This document shows, piece by piece, positions 1 to 7,137 of a stretch of DNA of 9,295 bases. The translations under genes were made by a program, and so were the position numbers. Under the pieces are notes generated by a model. The model was not told the origin of the DNA. It saw only the letters and a list, made by a program, of their open reading frames with translations, and ran no database searches. This stretch comes from an uncultured Oscillospiraceae bacterium (GTDB lineage Bacteria; Bacillota_A; Clostridia; Oscillospirales; Oscillospiraceae): positions 1-9,295 of the forward strand of contig CAKTZK010000060.1 in the NCBI GenBank assembly GCA_934635515.1. Direction: 5' to 3'. Position 1 is the first letter of the stretch, and each line of letters opens with the position of its first letter.

Positions 1-252
1 AAACATAGCCAGGGTGGAGTCACAGCCGCTCTCCACAGCGCTGCGGATGAAGTTCATCAGCAGGAAGCCATAGATGGTCTGGGTCAGGGGAGCGCCGGAG
101 AAGGCCACCATGATGAAGGGGGCGGGCTTGCCGTTGGCGTAGCACTTTTTCCAAGCGCCTACGGAAGCGGAAGCAGCGAAGAAAGAACCAAATGCAGAGC
201 CCATGGCGGACAGGCCCAGAGCGCAAGCCATACCAATAAATGCGATATTCAT
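1..252 (-). CDS. atpK: V-type ATPase subunit K (proteolipid, rotor ring), N-terminal part
   Basis: This is the membrane proteolipid that forms the rotating c/K ring carrying H+ or Na+. Only the first 84 residues are in the window; the gene continues past position 1. The start is ATG at 252-250, with AGGAG 7 nt upstream. The translation begins MNIAFIGMACALGLSAMGSA: a glycine- and alanine-rich first helix (about 3-34), a short polar loop with W34-K35-K36-C37 and the segment 41-46 (GKPAPF), then a second helix (about 46-70). In helix 2 the string APLTQTIYGF contains T57, Q58 and Y61, which align with Thr64, Gln65 and Tyr68 of Enterococcus hirae NtpK. The essential glutamate expected in helix 4 lies outside the window. 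The gene is last in the visible operon, 18 bp after atpI. The family assignment is firm; ion specificity is an inference. Confidence 0.93.
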   Translation of the reverse strand, partial: MNIAFIGMACALGLSAMGSAFGSFFAASASVGAWKKCYANGKPAPFIMVAFSGAPLTQTIYGFLLMNFIRSAVESGCDSTLAMF

Positions 253-259
253 AATTGAT

Positions 260-290
260 CTCCTATTCCTTTATTTTTTTATTTTATCGT
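260..290 (-). promoter_or_regulatory. A-rich translation initiation region of atpK
   Basis: On the minus strand the end of atpI and the 18-nt gap form an A-rich stretch containing an A7 run (272-290 region). It is followed by AGGAG at 260-264 and the atpK ATG at 252-250. The SD sequence and spacing are directly visible. A-rich DNA before an SD is known to raise translation, for example in the E. coli proteolipid gene atpE. A similar role here, making the extra K copies a ring needs, is inference. Confidence 0.5.
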
Positions 291-2097
291 GTTTTTTAAA
301 GGGATCGTAAGCTATACCGGCCCATTCCATACCCAGCTGACCGGAGAACTCCAACAGATTCAGGCGGACACCGTGGACCACCACGGACAGCAGGCCCATG
401 ACGATATTCAGCCCGTGGCCGATGACCAGGATCAGCACGGCGGCGATGACCATGGGGCCCTTGAAGCCGAAGGCCATGTTGTTAAAGCTCTGAGCGATGG
501 CCAGGGAGGCCATGCCCACGGCAAACAGGCGGATGTAGCTCATGATGTTGCCGAAGGCGCTGATGGTGTTGAGGAACACGGTGAAGGTATCGCCCAAGCC
601 CGCTTTCAGGCCCTGGGCAAAGGTCTTATCCGGGGACATGCCGCCGAAAATCACCACCAGCAGGAATCCGGCTACCACCACGCAGGCCACACGGCCCAGG
701 TTTACCTCCTGGCCGATGACCAGGTACAGCACCACAAAGTACAGGGCGCATATAGCCGCCAGCCAGCCCAGATCCGCGATCCAGCTGAGGTTTTTCTCCT
801 TCAGCTTGCGGCGGATATTCATGACGCAGGCCAGGGACAGCTGTACGGTACCCAATATGAAGCAGAACTTCATAATGGTGTTTTGCTGTGTGGTGGCGGA
901 TACGTCGAAATAGGCCGGGTAATTGGCGAAGGTGGGGATCACCAGCTTCTTCAGCAGCGGTACCTCCATGGCCTGCTCCAGGCCAAACCAGGTGCCTGTC
1001 AACGAGCCCCATATTATGGTGGCAATGGACAGCACCCACAGGAGCTGCACGGCGGTAGAGGCTTTTTTGTTCTTTATGGTCAGGATCAGCGCCGCCAGGA
1101 GGAACAGGCATCCGTAGCCGGCGTCGCCAATGATCATGGCGAAGAACAGGGTGAAAAAGCCCAGGAACCAGAAGGAAATATCGTACTCCCGATAGCCGGG
1201 CACGGTGCCCAGAATGTCAAATACGGGGACCATCAGCTTGGTGACCTTGTTGCACTTGACCTTGGTGGGGACTTTGTCGTCCTCGGCATCCGGGTCGCCC
1301 ATGGCCCAGGCCCAATGTGCCTGTGCAGCGGCCTGCTTGAATCGGTCCTCCTCGGCGGCGGGGATATAGCCCTGGAGCCACACCAGGCCGTCCTGGCTTT
1401 CGGAGGTGTTGCTGACGGCGGAATACTCGGCGGCGTTCTGCGCCTTGAGCATCTGGTCATGGATGCTGGGCAGATGCTCCGTCGCCTGGGCCAGAAAGGC
1501 CTCGCACTGGGCCAGGCCCTGGGTGCAGGCCTGCTGCTCCTGCTCCAGCTGCGCCAGGCCCTTATCCGGGATGGTAAATTCAGTGGCCGAATACTGGGCG
1601 GGCAGGGGAGCGAGGGTGGCGAAGGTGGGCATCTTGCTCACGGGGGCCAGGCGGATCATCTGCACATCGGGATCCGCGGCCAGGGCGGTCAGGGTCTTTT
1701 TATCGCCCCGATAAATGTGGACATCCCATCCCTGCCGGCGCAGATCTTCCAGCTGGGCGGGGTCGAAATAGCCCCACTCGGCCAGACGCTCTGCCGCGGT
1801 ATGGGCGGCGGTGAGCTGGTCCTGCAGCGATTTTTTTCGCTCCAGGCAGTCATTCATCTCCTGGAAAAACACCTCGAAGTCCTCGTCGGACAAAACGGAG
1901 GCTTCCTGCTTTTCGTGGGGATATTCCTGCAGCAGCATGGACAGGCGGCTCAGAGCCGCGAAGCGCTCGGGGTACTTCTGGTCGGCCGCGGCCTTCTCGG
2001 AGAAGTGGACGATGCCCAGGCTGCGCAGCCGGTCCAGCAGGGAGGTCTTCTCAGATTCGGTCGTTACGATATGAACGACCTTCATTTTTTCGATCAT
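271..2097 (-). CDS. atpI: V-type ATPase subunit I (membrane a-type subunit)
   Basis: This 608-residue protein combines the cytoplasmic stator arm with the membrane half-channels next to the K ring. Residues 1-300 are soluble, with charged helical stretches (about 80-105 and 178-225) and an alpha/beta portion. Residues 300-590 contain about eight hydrophobic segments (roughly 306-326, 330-343, 349-370, 408-426, 440-462, 467-487, 508-540, 548-575). Family hallmarks are DAGYG at 325-329, SYIRLFAVGMA at 520-530 with the likely essential channel arginine R523, and HGVRLNLLEF at 575-584 with a second conserved arginine, R578. The lysine-rich tail ends DKIKK. The start at 2097 is chosen because MIEKMK matches the family start and AGGAGGTG (2103-2110) sits at proper distance; the ATG overlaps the atpD stop as ATGA, suggesting translational coupling. 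The length is close to normal for bacterial I subunits. Confidence 0.96.
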   Translation of the reverse strand: MIEKMKVVHIVTTESEKTSLLDRLRSLGIVHFSEKAAADQKYPERFAALSRLSMLLQEYPHEKQEASVLSDEDFEVFFQEMNDCLERKKSLQDQLTAAHTAAERLAEWGYFDPAQLEDLRRQGWDVHIYRGDKKTLTALAADPDVQMIRLAPVSKMPTFATLAPLPAQYSATEFTIPDKGLAQLEQEQQACTQGLAQCEAFLAQATEHLPSIHDQMLKAQNAAEYSAVSNTSESQDGLVWLQGYIPAAEEDRFKQAAAQAHWAWAMGDPDAEDDKVPTKVKCNKVTKLMVPVFDILGTVPGYREYDISFWFLGFFTLFFAMIIGDAGYGCLFLLAALILTIKNKKASTAVQLLWVLSIATIIWGSLTGTWFGLEQAMEVPLLKKLVIPTFANYPAYFDVSATTQQNTIMKFCFILGTVQLSLACVMNIRRKLKEKNLSWIADLGWLAAICALYFVVLYLVIGQEVNLGRVACVVVAGFLLVVIFGGMSPDKTFAQGLKAGLGDTFTVFLNTISAFGNIMSYIRLFAVGMASLAIAQSFNNMAFGFKGPMVIAAVLILVIGHGLNIVMGLLSVVVHGVRLNLLEFSGQLGMEWAGIAYDPFKKHDKIKK

Positions 2098-2708
2098 CGG
2101 CTCACCTCCTGCAGCTTCTTTTTGGCGATCTTGCCGCGCACCACGGCGGAGGTCTGCTGATCACCCAGGTAGATGCCGATGACGCGGATGTTCTCCTTGG
2201 CCTCGGGGATCTTCACCTTTTCAAAGAGGTTTACCCGCTGGGCCGTGGAGCGCAGCTCCTGCTGCAGCAGCTCTGCCCGGCGGCGAAGGGTCTTGGCCAG
2301 GGCATCCAGCCGGGCGATCTCCCGCAGGCGGACGGCGGCGGTATCTACCCAAAGGGGGTACTCCGCCACATCGTACTGAATGTCCTCGAAGCTCAGGTCC
2401 CGGAACACAGGCACCGTGACACCGGCGATATTTTCCTCGCCGCACACCACGTGCTTGGGACGAACCAGGGAATCCAGCCCCTTGCCCTGGGGAAAGCTCT
2501 CGTTTTCGGAGAAAACAGCCACCCAGTCATCCAGACCGGCCACGGCGGCCTCCCGCTGCCGCTCTACCTCCTCCAGCTGGGCGGTGATCTGCATCACCAC
2601 GGACTGGAGCTGCTGCTTTTTCAGCTGCAGGGTGGGCAGGTAGCGCTGAAACTGCTTCAGGCGGTCCTTTTGCACCTTCAGTTCGTTTTTTGTGAGTTTA
2701 ACAGCCAT
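2094..2708 (-). CDS. atpD: V-type ATPase subunit D (central rotor shaft)
   Basis: Subunit D is the long antiparallel coiled coil that turns inside the A3B3 head and passes torque to the K ring. The 204-residue length is typical. The N-terminal helix has the family pattern TKNEL...YLPTLQLKKQQLQ (residues 6-35). The middle (about 65-120) is less helical. The C-terminal helix carries the conserved stretch from QRVNLFEKVKIP (157-168) to RGKIAKKK (191-198). The ATG at 2708 is preceded by GAGGGG (2715-2720), an SD overlapping the atpB stop codon, and the gap to atpB is 10 bp. The end overlaps atpI by 4 nt. The usual binding partner at the foot of the shaft, subunit F, has no gene between the operon promoter and atpK. 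Confidence 0.96.
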   Translation of the reverse strand: MAVKLTKNELKVQKDRLKQFQRYLPTLQLKKQQLQSVVMQITAQLEEVERQREAAVAGLDDWVAVFSENESFPQGKGLDSLVRPKHVVCGEENIAGVTVPVFRDLSFEDIQYDVAEYPLWVDTAAVRLREIARLDALAKTLRRRAELLQQELRSTAQRVNLFEKVKIPEAKENIRVIGIYLGDQQTSAVVRGKIAKKKLQEVSR

Positions 2709-2718
2709 AGGCGCCCCC

Positions 2719-4014
2719 TCATTCTGCGGCGGAGGCTTTGGGCCATCTCTCCTGGATGAGGCTGGATTTCAGGCCCGTTTCATTGGGCTCGAAGCACTCG
2801 GCCAGGATCTCCCAGCCCAGGTCCAGCGCCTCCTCCAGAGGAATGTTCACGCTCAGGTCCATCAGCTTTGTCTCAAAGAGATGGCCGTATTTCAGCAGCT
2901 TTTCATCCCACTCGGACATCATAAAGCCCATGGACTTCTTCTCCAGGCTCTCCTTGTATGCACTGTACAGGCGGATCATACCGTCCATCAGGGCACGGTG
3001 GTCGCTGCGGGTCTTGCCGTTGACGTTTTGCTTCAGACGGGACAGGGAGCCGAAGGGCTCAATGTGGCCGTTTTTCAGGTAATACTGGCCCTCGGTAATA
3101 TAGCCGGTGTTATCGGGGACGGGGTGGGTCACGTCGTCGCCGGGCATGGTAGTCACGCCCAGGATGGTGATGGAGCCTGCGTCCTCAAAGTCAACGGCCT
3201 TTTCATAGCGGGCGGCCAGACAGCTATAAAGGTCGCCGGGATAGCCGCGGTTGGAGGGGACCTGCTCCATGGTGATGGCCATTTCCTTTTGGGCATCGGC
3301 GTAGTTGGTCATATCCGTCAGCAGCACCAGCACACGCTTGCCGGCCAGGGCGAACTGCTCCGCCACGGCCAGGGCCATATCCGGCACCAGAGTGCACTCC
3401 ACCGTGGGGTCGGAGGCGGTGTGAATGAACATCACCGTGCGGCCCATGGCGCCGCTCTTTTCCAGGGTGTCCCGGAAAAACAGATAGTCGTCATACTTCA
3501 GGCCCATGCCGCCCAGCACGATCACGTCCACCTGCGCCTGCATGGCGATACGGGAGAGCAGCTGGTTATACGGCTCACCGGATACGGAGAAAATGGGCAG
3601 CTTTTGGCTTTCCACCAGGGTATTGAATACGTCGATCATGGGGATACCGGTGCGGATCATCTTATTGGGCACGGTACGCCGGGACGGATTCACGGAGGGT
3701 CCGCCGATGGGGATCATGTTCTCCGTCAGGGCGGGGCCGTTATCACGGGGCACGCCGGCGCCGTCAAAGATGCGGCCCAGCAGGTGATCGGAGAAGGACA
3801 CCATCATAGGCCGGCCCAGGAAGCGGACGGGGTCCGTGGTGCTGACGCCCTGGGTGCCGCTGAACACCTGGAGCGTCACCAGGTCCTTGTCCAGCTTGAT
3901 CACGTTGGCATAGCTGTCGCCCACCAGGGCCAGGTCGCCGCTGCGGACACCGGAGGCGCGGACGGTGACTACGTTGCCCACGATGGACTCAATTTTTGTG
4001 TAAACTTTCTGCAT
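2719..4014 (-). CDS. atpB: V-type ATPase subunit B (non-catalytic head subunit)
   Basis: Subunit B alternates with A in the A3B3 hexamer and completes the nucleotide site at the interface. The 431-residue length is slightly short against the usual 455-475. The N-terminal beta-barrel covers about 1-70 and includes the beginning [10 protein letters not shown]. The nucleotide-binding-like domain follows; its P-loop position reads SGEPYNQL (145-152) without the Walker lysine, as expected for [10 protein letters not shown] (233-241) and RGYPGDLYS (256-264) are family motifs. SLSRL (323-327) places R326 as the likely arginine finger for the A-subunit ATP site, by comparison with Enterococcus NtpB. 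The C-terminal helical domain follows. The ATG at 4014 has GGGAGGAG (4020-4027) 5 nt upstream, in the 13-bp gap after atpA. Confidence 0.97.
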   Translation of the reverse strand: MQKVYTKIESIVGNVVTVRASGVRSGDLALVGDSYANVIKLDKDLVTLQVFSGTQGVSTTDPVRFLGRPMMVSFSDHLLGRIFDGAGVPRDNGPALTENMIPIGGPSVNPSRRTVPNKMIRTGIPMIDVFNTLVESQKLPIFSVSGEPYNQLLSRIAMQAQVDVIVLGGMGLKYDDYLFFRDTLEKSGAMGRTVMFIHTASDPTVECTLVPDMALAVAEQFALAGKRVLVLLTDMTNYADAQKEMAITMEQVPSNRGYPGDLYSCLAARYEKAVDFEDAGSITILGVTTMPGDDVTHPVPDNTGYITEGQYYLKNGHIEPFGSLSRLKQNVNGKTRSDHRALMDGMIRLYSAYKESLEKKSMGFMMSEWDEKLLKYGHLFETKLMDLSVNIPLEEALDLGWEILAECFEPNETGLKSSLIQERWPKASAAE

Positions 4015-4027
4015 ATTGACTCCTCCC

Positions 4028-5758
4028 TCAAAGCGCGGCCTTGCTCAGGTAAAAGTCCTTGAGCCGCTGTTCCTGGGCCTCGAATTCCGGCGAGCGGAAC
4101 ACGGTGTTGTGCCAGTCCAGGAATTCCTGCCGGACCTGGTTGAAGAAGGCGCGGATCTCTTTTTTATCGTCCAGCGCAAAGTCGCGATTCAGCACATCAT
4201 AGAGCACATCGAATTCGTGGACCTGGCGCTGGGGATCGCAGGCGGCGTCAATGGGATCGAAGGAGTTCTGCTGCAGGTACACAGCGTCCAGCAGCTCGCC
4301 CTTCTGATAAACGATGTAATCCTCGGCGGAGGTGCCCTCCTCACCGATGACCTTCATCATCTGGTTGATCTCATTGCTGCGCTTGAGAATGGCACGGGCC
4401 TGCTCCACGCGCTCCATATCCACCACGCCCTTGTACTTGGACCAGGAATCGATGGGGTGGATGGCCGGGTATTTACGGGCATCGGACCGCTCACGGGACA
4501 GGCCGTGGAACGCGCCCACCACCTTCAGCGTGGCCTGGGTCACGGGCTCTTCAAAGTTGCCGCCGGCAGGGGAGACGGTGCCGCCGATGGTGACGGAGGC
4601 GATCTTGCCGCTCTTGAGGCGGACCTTTCCGGCGCGCTCGTAGAAGGAGGCGATAACCGACTCCAGGTAAGCGGGGAAGGCCTCTTCGCCGGGGATCTCC
4701 TCCAGACGGCCGCTCATCTCACGCATAGCTTGGGCCCAGCGGCTGGTGGAGTCTGCCAGAAGCAGCACATCCAGACCCATCTGGCGGTAATATTCCGCCA
4801 TGGTCACAGCCGTATACACGGACGCCTCACGGGCGGCCACGGGCATGGAGGAGGTGTTGCAGATAATGATGGTGCGCTCCATCAGGGAGCGGCCGGTACG
4901 GGGGTCCACCAGCTCCGGGAACTCCTGCAGGACCTCCACCACCTCGCCGGCGCGTTCGCCGCAGGCGGCCACGATGACGATATCCACATCGGCGTTCTTG
5001 GCCTCCATGTGCTGCAGAACGGTCTTGCCGGCGCCGAAGGGACCGGGCACGCAGAAGGTGCCGCCCTTGGCTACGGGCAGGAAGGTATCGATGGAGCGGA
5101 TCTTGGTCACCAGGGTCTCATCGGGCCGCAGACGCTCCTCATAGCAGCGGATGGCCTGCTTTACAGGCCAGGAGAAGACCATGGTCAGCTCTTTTTCCTC
5201 GCCGTTTTCATTTTCCAGCACCGCCACGGTGTCCCGGACGTTATACACGCCCTTTTCCCGCACGGACTTGACCTTCCAGCCGTCGCCCTTGAGGTCGAAG
5301 GGGACCATGATAAGGTGGGTGAACAGGCCCTCGGGCACGCTGCCCACCGCATCGCCGGCGGAGATCGGATCGCCGGGCTTTACAGAGGGGGTAAACTCCC
5401 AATCCTTATTGGGGATGGGATCCAGATACACGCCGCGCTCCAGGAAGAAGCCGCACTTCTCGGCCAGCTCCGGCAGCGGGTTTTGCAGACCGTCGAACAC
5501 CTGGGACAGAAGGCCCGGGCCCAGCTCCACGCTCATCAGCTCGCCGGAAAGCTCCACCTTGTCGCCCACCTGGATGCCATTGGTCATTTCATAGATCTGC
5601 ATGCTGGCTGTGTTTCCGTTGATGCGGATGACCTCGCCCTTGAGCCGGTCATCGCCCACCAGGACATAGCCAACTTCGTTTTTTCGCACGGAGCCGGAAA
5701 AGGTGGCTGCCACCAGATTCCCGTTTACTCCGGTCACATATCCTGTAACTTTGTCCAT
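4028..5758 (-). CDS. atpA: V-type ATPase subunit A (catalytic head subunit)
   Basis: This is the ATP-hydrolysing or ATP-synthesising subunit of the A3B3 head; 576 residues is normal length. In order: beta-barrel (about 1-70), the A-specific insertion or 'bulge' (about 105-185), Walker A GPFGAGKT at 239-246 (K245), the catalytic-glutamate loop CGERAGE at 266-272 (E268), Walker [11 protein letters not shown] at 332-341 (D336), the signature [12 protein letters not shown] at 431-442, and a helical C-terminal domain. GERAGE differs from the GERGNE of Enterococcus and Thermus A subunits, and PIDSWS differs from their NWLxSYS pattern; I associate both with the chlamydial/spirochaete-type branch. 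The frame is open upstream to 5845, but the start at 5758 is preferred: AGGAGA lies 8 nt before it, and the residues from MDKVTGYV match family N-termini. The upstream extension would overlap the previous gene. Confidence 0.97.
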   Translation of the reverse strand: MDKVTGYVTGVNGNLVAATFSGSVRKNEVGYVLVGDDRLKGEVIRINGNTASMQIYEMTNGIQVGDKVELSGELMSVELGPGLLSQVFDGLQNPLPELAEKCGFFLERGVYLDPIPNKDWEFTPSVKPGDPISAGDAVGSVPEGLFTHLIMVPFDLKGDGWKVKSVREKGVYNVRDTVAVLENENGEEKELTMVFSWPVKQAIRCYEERLRPDETLVTKIRSIDTFLPVAKGGTFCVPGPFGAGKTVLQHMEAKNADVDIVIVAACGERAGEVVEVLQEFPELVDPRTGRSLMERTIIICNTSSMPVAAREASVYTAVTMAEYYRQMGLDVLLLADSTSRWAQAMREMSGRLEEIPGEEAFPAYLESVIASFYERAGKVRLKSGKIASVTIGGTVSPAGGNFEEPVTQATLKVVGAFHGLSRERSDARKYPAIHPIDSWSKYKGVVDMERVEQARAILKRSNEINQMMKVIGEEGTSAEDYIVYQKGELLDAVYLQQNSFDPIDAACDPQRQVHEFDVLYDVLNRDFALDDKKEIRAFFNQVRQEFLDWHNTVFRSPEFEAQEQRLKDFYLSKAAL

Positions 5759-5777
5759 TTTTGATTCTCCTGTTTCG

Positions 5778-6299
5778 TTATAGGTCGGAAATCTGCCGAC
5801 GGATATTGTCCATAAGGCCGCTGAAGACTTGCTTGCCCCGGTCATAACGGAAGCCGCGCTGGCGCTCCAGAAGCTGAAGCTTCATGGCGTAGCCGTACAG
5901 GGCGTACTCGTCAAAAATATGCTGGCCGATCATCTCATCCAGACGGCGAAACTCCAGATCCAGTAAGATCTGCTCGCCTGCCAGCGGGTTTTCGGCGTTT
6001 ACGGCGGCCGTTACAGTCTGCACAAGCTCGGCGGGGCGGTCAGACGGCGGGGTGCAGGGACGGCCCAGCTTTACATTTCGCTGATAGGCCAGCTCCTGGG
6101 ACAGCGCCTGATAGAATTTGGCCCACTGAGACAGCAGCGGTCCCTTTTGCGCCTGAACGGACAGCTCCTCCAGGGTCTTATACACGCTGCCGCTTACTGC
6201 GGACTTGCACATAGCCAGAAACGCCTCGTAATCCATGGGCGGCTCGCCCTGGGTCTTCAGCATGGGCAGACTGGAGATCAGATAATAATAGGAAGCCAC
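5778..6299 (-). CDS. DUF2764 family protein of V-type ATPase operons
   Basis: This 173-residue soluble protein has no signal peptide or membrane segment. It starts MASYYYLISSLPML and then GEPPMDYEAFL (18-28), the opening pattern I know from DUF2764, a family of unknown function encoded between atpE and atpA in spirochaetes, chlamydiae and Bacteroidota. A second conserved block is NPLAGEQILLDLEFRRLDEM (104-123), followed by FDEYALYGYAMKLQLLER (129-146). The rest looks mainly alpha-helical. It is shorter than the roughly 250-residue members I recall from Bacteroidota. It occupies the slot of subunit C (the V-ATPase d subunit, which joins the shaft to the ring), so a related role is possible but unproven. 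The start is GTG at 6299-6297, set by a strong SD; the gap to atpA is 19 bp. Operon membership is certain, family assignment likely, function unknown. Confidence 0.82.
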   Translation of the reverse strand: MASYYYLISSLPMLKTQGEPPMDYEAFLAMCKSAVSGSVYKTLEELSVQAQKGPLLSQWAKFYQALSQELAYQRNVKLGRPCTPPSDRPAELVQTVTAAVNAENPLAGEQILLDLEFRRLDEMIGQHIFDEYALYGYAMKLQLLERQRGFRYDRGKQVFSGLMDNIRRQISDL

Positions 6300-6303
6300 A
6301 AGG

Positions 6304-6312
6304 CACCTCCTT
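6304..6312 (-). promoter_or_regulatory. Shine-Dalgarno overlapping the atpE stop, sets a GTG start
   Basis: AAGGAGGTG on the minus strand shares two bases with the atpE TAA stop (6313-6311) and lies 4 nt before the GTG at 6299. No ATG in this frame fits: the next Met codons are at residues 13 and 22, inside the conserved YYYLISSLPML/GEPP region. The overlap suggests termination at atpE and initiation of the next gene are coupled. Confidence 0.75.
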
Positions 6313-6871
6313 ACAGACTGGAATCCCGGAAGAAAGGCATGAGCATTTCTGCGATCTCCTCGTCAGAGCAGTCAAAATAGCCGGAGCCGTCTTTGGCAGC
6401 CAGACGGAACCCGGCGCCCACCTTCTTGGACGGGCGGATCTCCAGACCGTTTTTCAGTTCCTGCGCCAGCTCCTGGCGGATGCCGTCGGTCACCTGGGCG
6501 ACCTCCACGGCATAGGCGGAGACATCCTCCCCCTGAAGGGCGGCCTGGATAAGGCGGGCCAGAGTCTGCTGATCCAGCGCCTTGCTGACATCGGCGGCCA
6601 GGATCCGCTCGAATTCCTTCTGGATCTCCTGACGATAGGCCAGAACCGCGTCACGCTTAGCCTGCTGGGCGCTGAGCTGGGCACTGTGTTTGAATACCTC
6701 AATTTCTGCTTTTGCATCTTCCCGAAGCTTGTCCGCCTCACTCTTGGCGGCGGCAACGATGCTATCGGCCTGGCGCTTGGCCTCGGCCAGGATCTCGGCA
6801 GCTTCCTTATTGGCGCTGTCAATTCCGTCCTTTTTGATGGAAGAAACAAGATCTTGAATTTGAAGTTCCAT
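6311..6871 (-). CDS. atpE: V-type ATPase subunit E (peripheral stalk)
   Basis: Subunit E forms the stator stalk that ties the A3B3 head to the membrane subunit I. The protein has 186 residues, in the normal range of about 180-210. Residues 5-90 are an alanine-, lysine- and glutamate-rich coiled coil (for example EILAEAKRQAD at 26-36). Residues 95-186 are the globular head-binding domain, ending with the conserved GFRLAAKDGSGYFDCSDEEI (154-173) and a terminal LMPFF. ATG at 6871 is preferred over an in-frame GTG at 6880 because the GTG falls inside the SD-like AGAAGGTG that lies 5-6 nt before the ATG. It is the first gene of the operon, 46 nt from the predicted transcription start. The partner helix G/H, which normally pairs with E, is not encoded next to it. 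Confidence 0.93.
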   Translation of the reverse strand: MELQIQDLVSSIKKDGIDSANKEAAEILAEAKRQADSIVAAAKSEADKLREDAKAEIEVFKHSAQLSAQQAKRDAVLAYRQEIQKEFERILAADVSKALDQQTLARLIQAALQGEDVSAYAVEVAQVTDGIRQELAQELKNGLEIRPSKKVGAGFRLAAKDGSGYFDCSDEEIAEMLMPFFRDSSL

Positions 6872-6923
6872 AGTAATCACCTTCTTATTTGGATTTGGCT
6901 AAGAGATTTTTGCGCATGGACTC

Positions 6924-6952
6924 ATTATAAGTATTTTTTTATCAAGATGCAA
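6924..6952 (-). promoter_or_regulatory. Sigma-A-type promoter of the V-ATPase operon
   Basis: On the minus strand a perfect TATAAT (6929-6924) lies 17 nt after TTGCAT (6952-6947), which matches the first three bases of the -35 consensus. The spacer contains an A7 run. Transcription would start near A6917, giving a leader of about 46 nt before atpE. No other gene lies between this promoter and atpE, which supports E as the first operon gene. Confidence 0.72.
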
Positions 6953-6995
6953 GACATTTGTTAGCATCTTTACAGTTTTCCCCATACAAAAAATG

Positions 6996-7019
6996 AGTCG
7001 AATATTGTATAAAGTCGAC
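6996..7019. repeat. Short AGTCGA direct repeat and GTCGA/TCGAC inverted repeat
   Basis: AGTCGA occurs at 6996-7001 and 7013-7018, spaced by 17 bp. GTCGA (6997-7001) and TCGAC (7015-7019) also form inverted arms around an AT-rich centre. It lies 44 bp or more upstream of the atp -35 box. It could be an operator, but arms this short can occur by chance. Confidence 0.25.
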
Positions 7020-7054
7020 AAAAAACGAGGAAGAATTCGGCGATGGGCGTTCTT

Positions 7055-7070
7055 TACATTTAAATATGTA
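7055..7070. repeat. AT-rich imperfect palindrome upstream of the valS promoter
   Basis: TACAT (7055-7059) and ATGTA (7066-7070) are inverted arms flanking TTAAAT. It ends 32 bp before the valS -35 box. No run of T follows, so it is unlikely to be a terminator. A protein-binding site or upstream activating AT element is possible but not shown. Confidence 0.25.
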
Positions 7071-7102
7071 GAGTAGCCTCTCCGGTTTGGGCGGATTTAT
7101 AC

Positions 7103-7131
7103 TTGACTTCCGGCGGCGGATACAGTAAAAT
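7103..7131 (+). promoter_or_regulatory. valS: Sigma-A-type promoter of valS
   Basis: TTGACT (7103-7108) is 5 of 6 to the -35 consensus and is followed after exactly 17 nt by TAAAAT (7126-7131), 5 of 6 to the -10 consensus. The start would be near 7136-7138, so the T-box leader lies entirely inside the transcript, which supports the call. Confidence 0.8.
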
Positions 7132-7137
7132 AACTGC

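Larger units (their letters stand above)
6953..7102. other. AT-rich spacer between the two divergent promoters
   Basis: About 150 bp separate the -35 boxes of the atp and valS promoters. I see no convincing gene, RNA gene or terminator here. It holds two weak repeats: a 6-bp direct repeat AGTCGA (6996-7001 and 7013-7018) and an imperfect palindrome at 7055-7070. Its base composition is clearly more AT-rich than the flanking genes, which is usual for upstream regulatory DNA. Confidence 0.5.

Noticed and set aside
289..2160. Long plus-strand open frame (623 codons) opposite atpI
   Set aside because: It is antisense to a clearly assigned gene, has low-complexity His/Gly/Gln-rich translation, no family motif and no RBS. 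GC-biased third positions of atpI keep this frame open.
2284..2310. Possible subunit F or G gene hidden inside or between atpB, atpD and atpI
   Set aside because: The gaps are 10-19 bp or overlaps, and alternative frames within these genes are short shadows without SD or family motifs.
4016..5764. Long plus-strand open frame (582 codons) opposite atpA
   Set aside because: Same reason: it mirrors atpA, the product is His/Gly/Ala-rich without recognisable domains, and no promoter or SD supports it. The plus-strand frame at 2692-4062 opposite atpB and atpD is rejected likewise.
5759..5845. Upstream extension of atpA by 29 residues
   Set aside because: It would overlap the end of the DUF2764 gene by 68 bp. 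The ATG at 5758 has a good SD and matches family N-termini.
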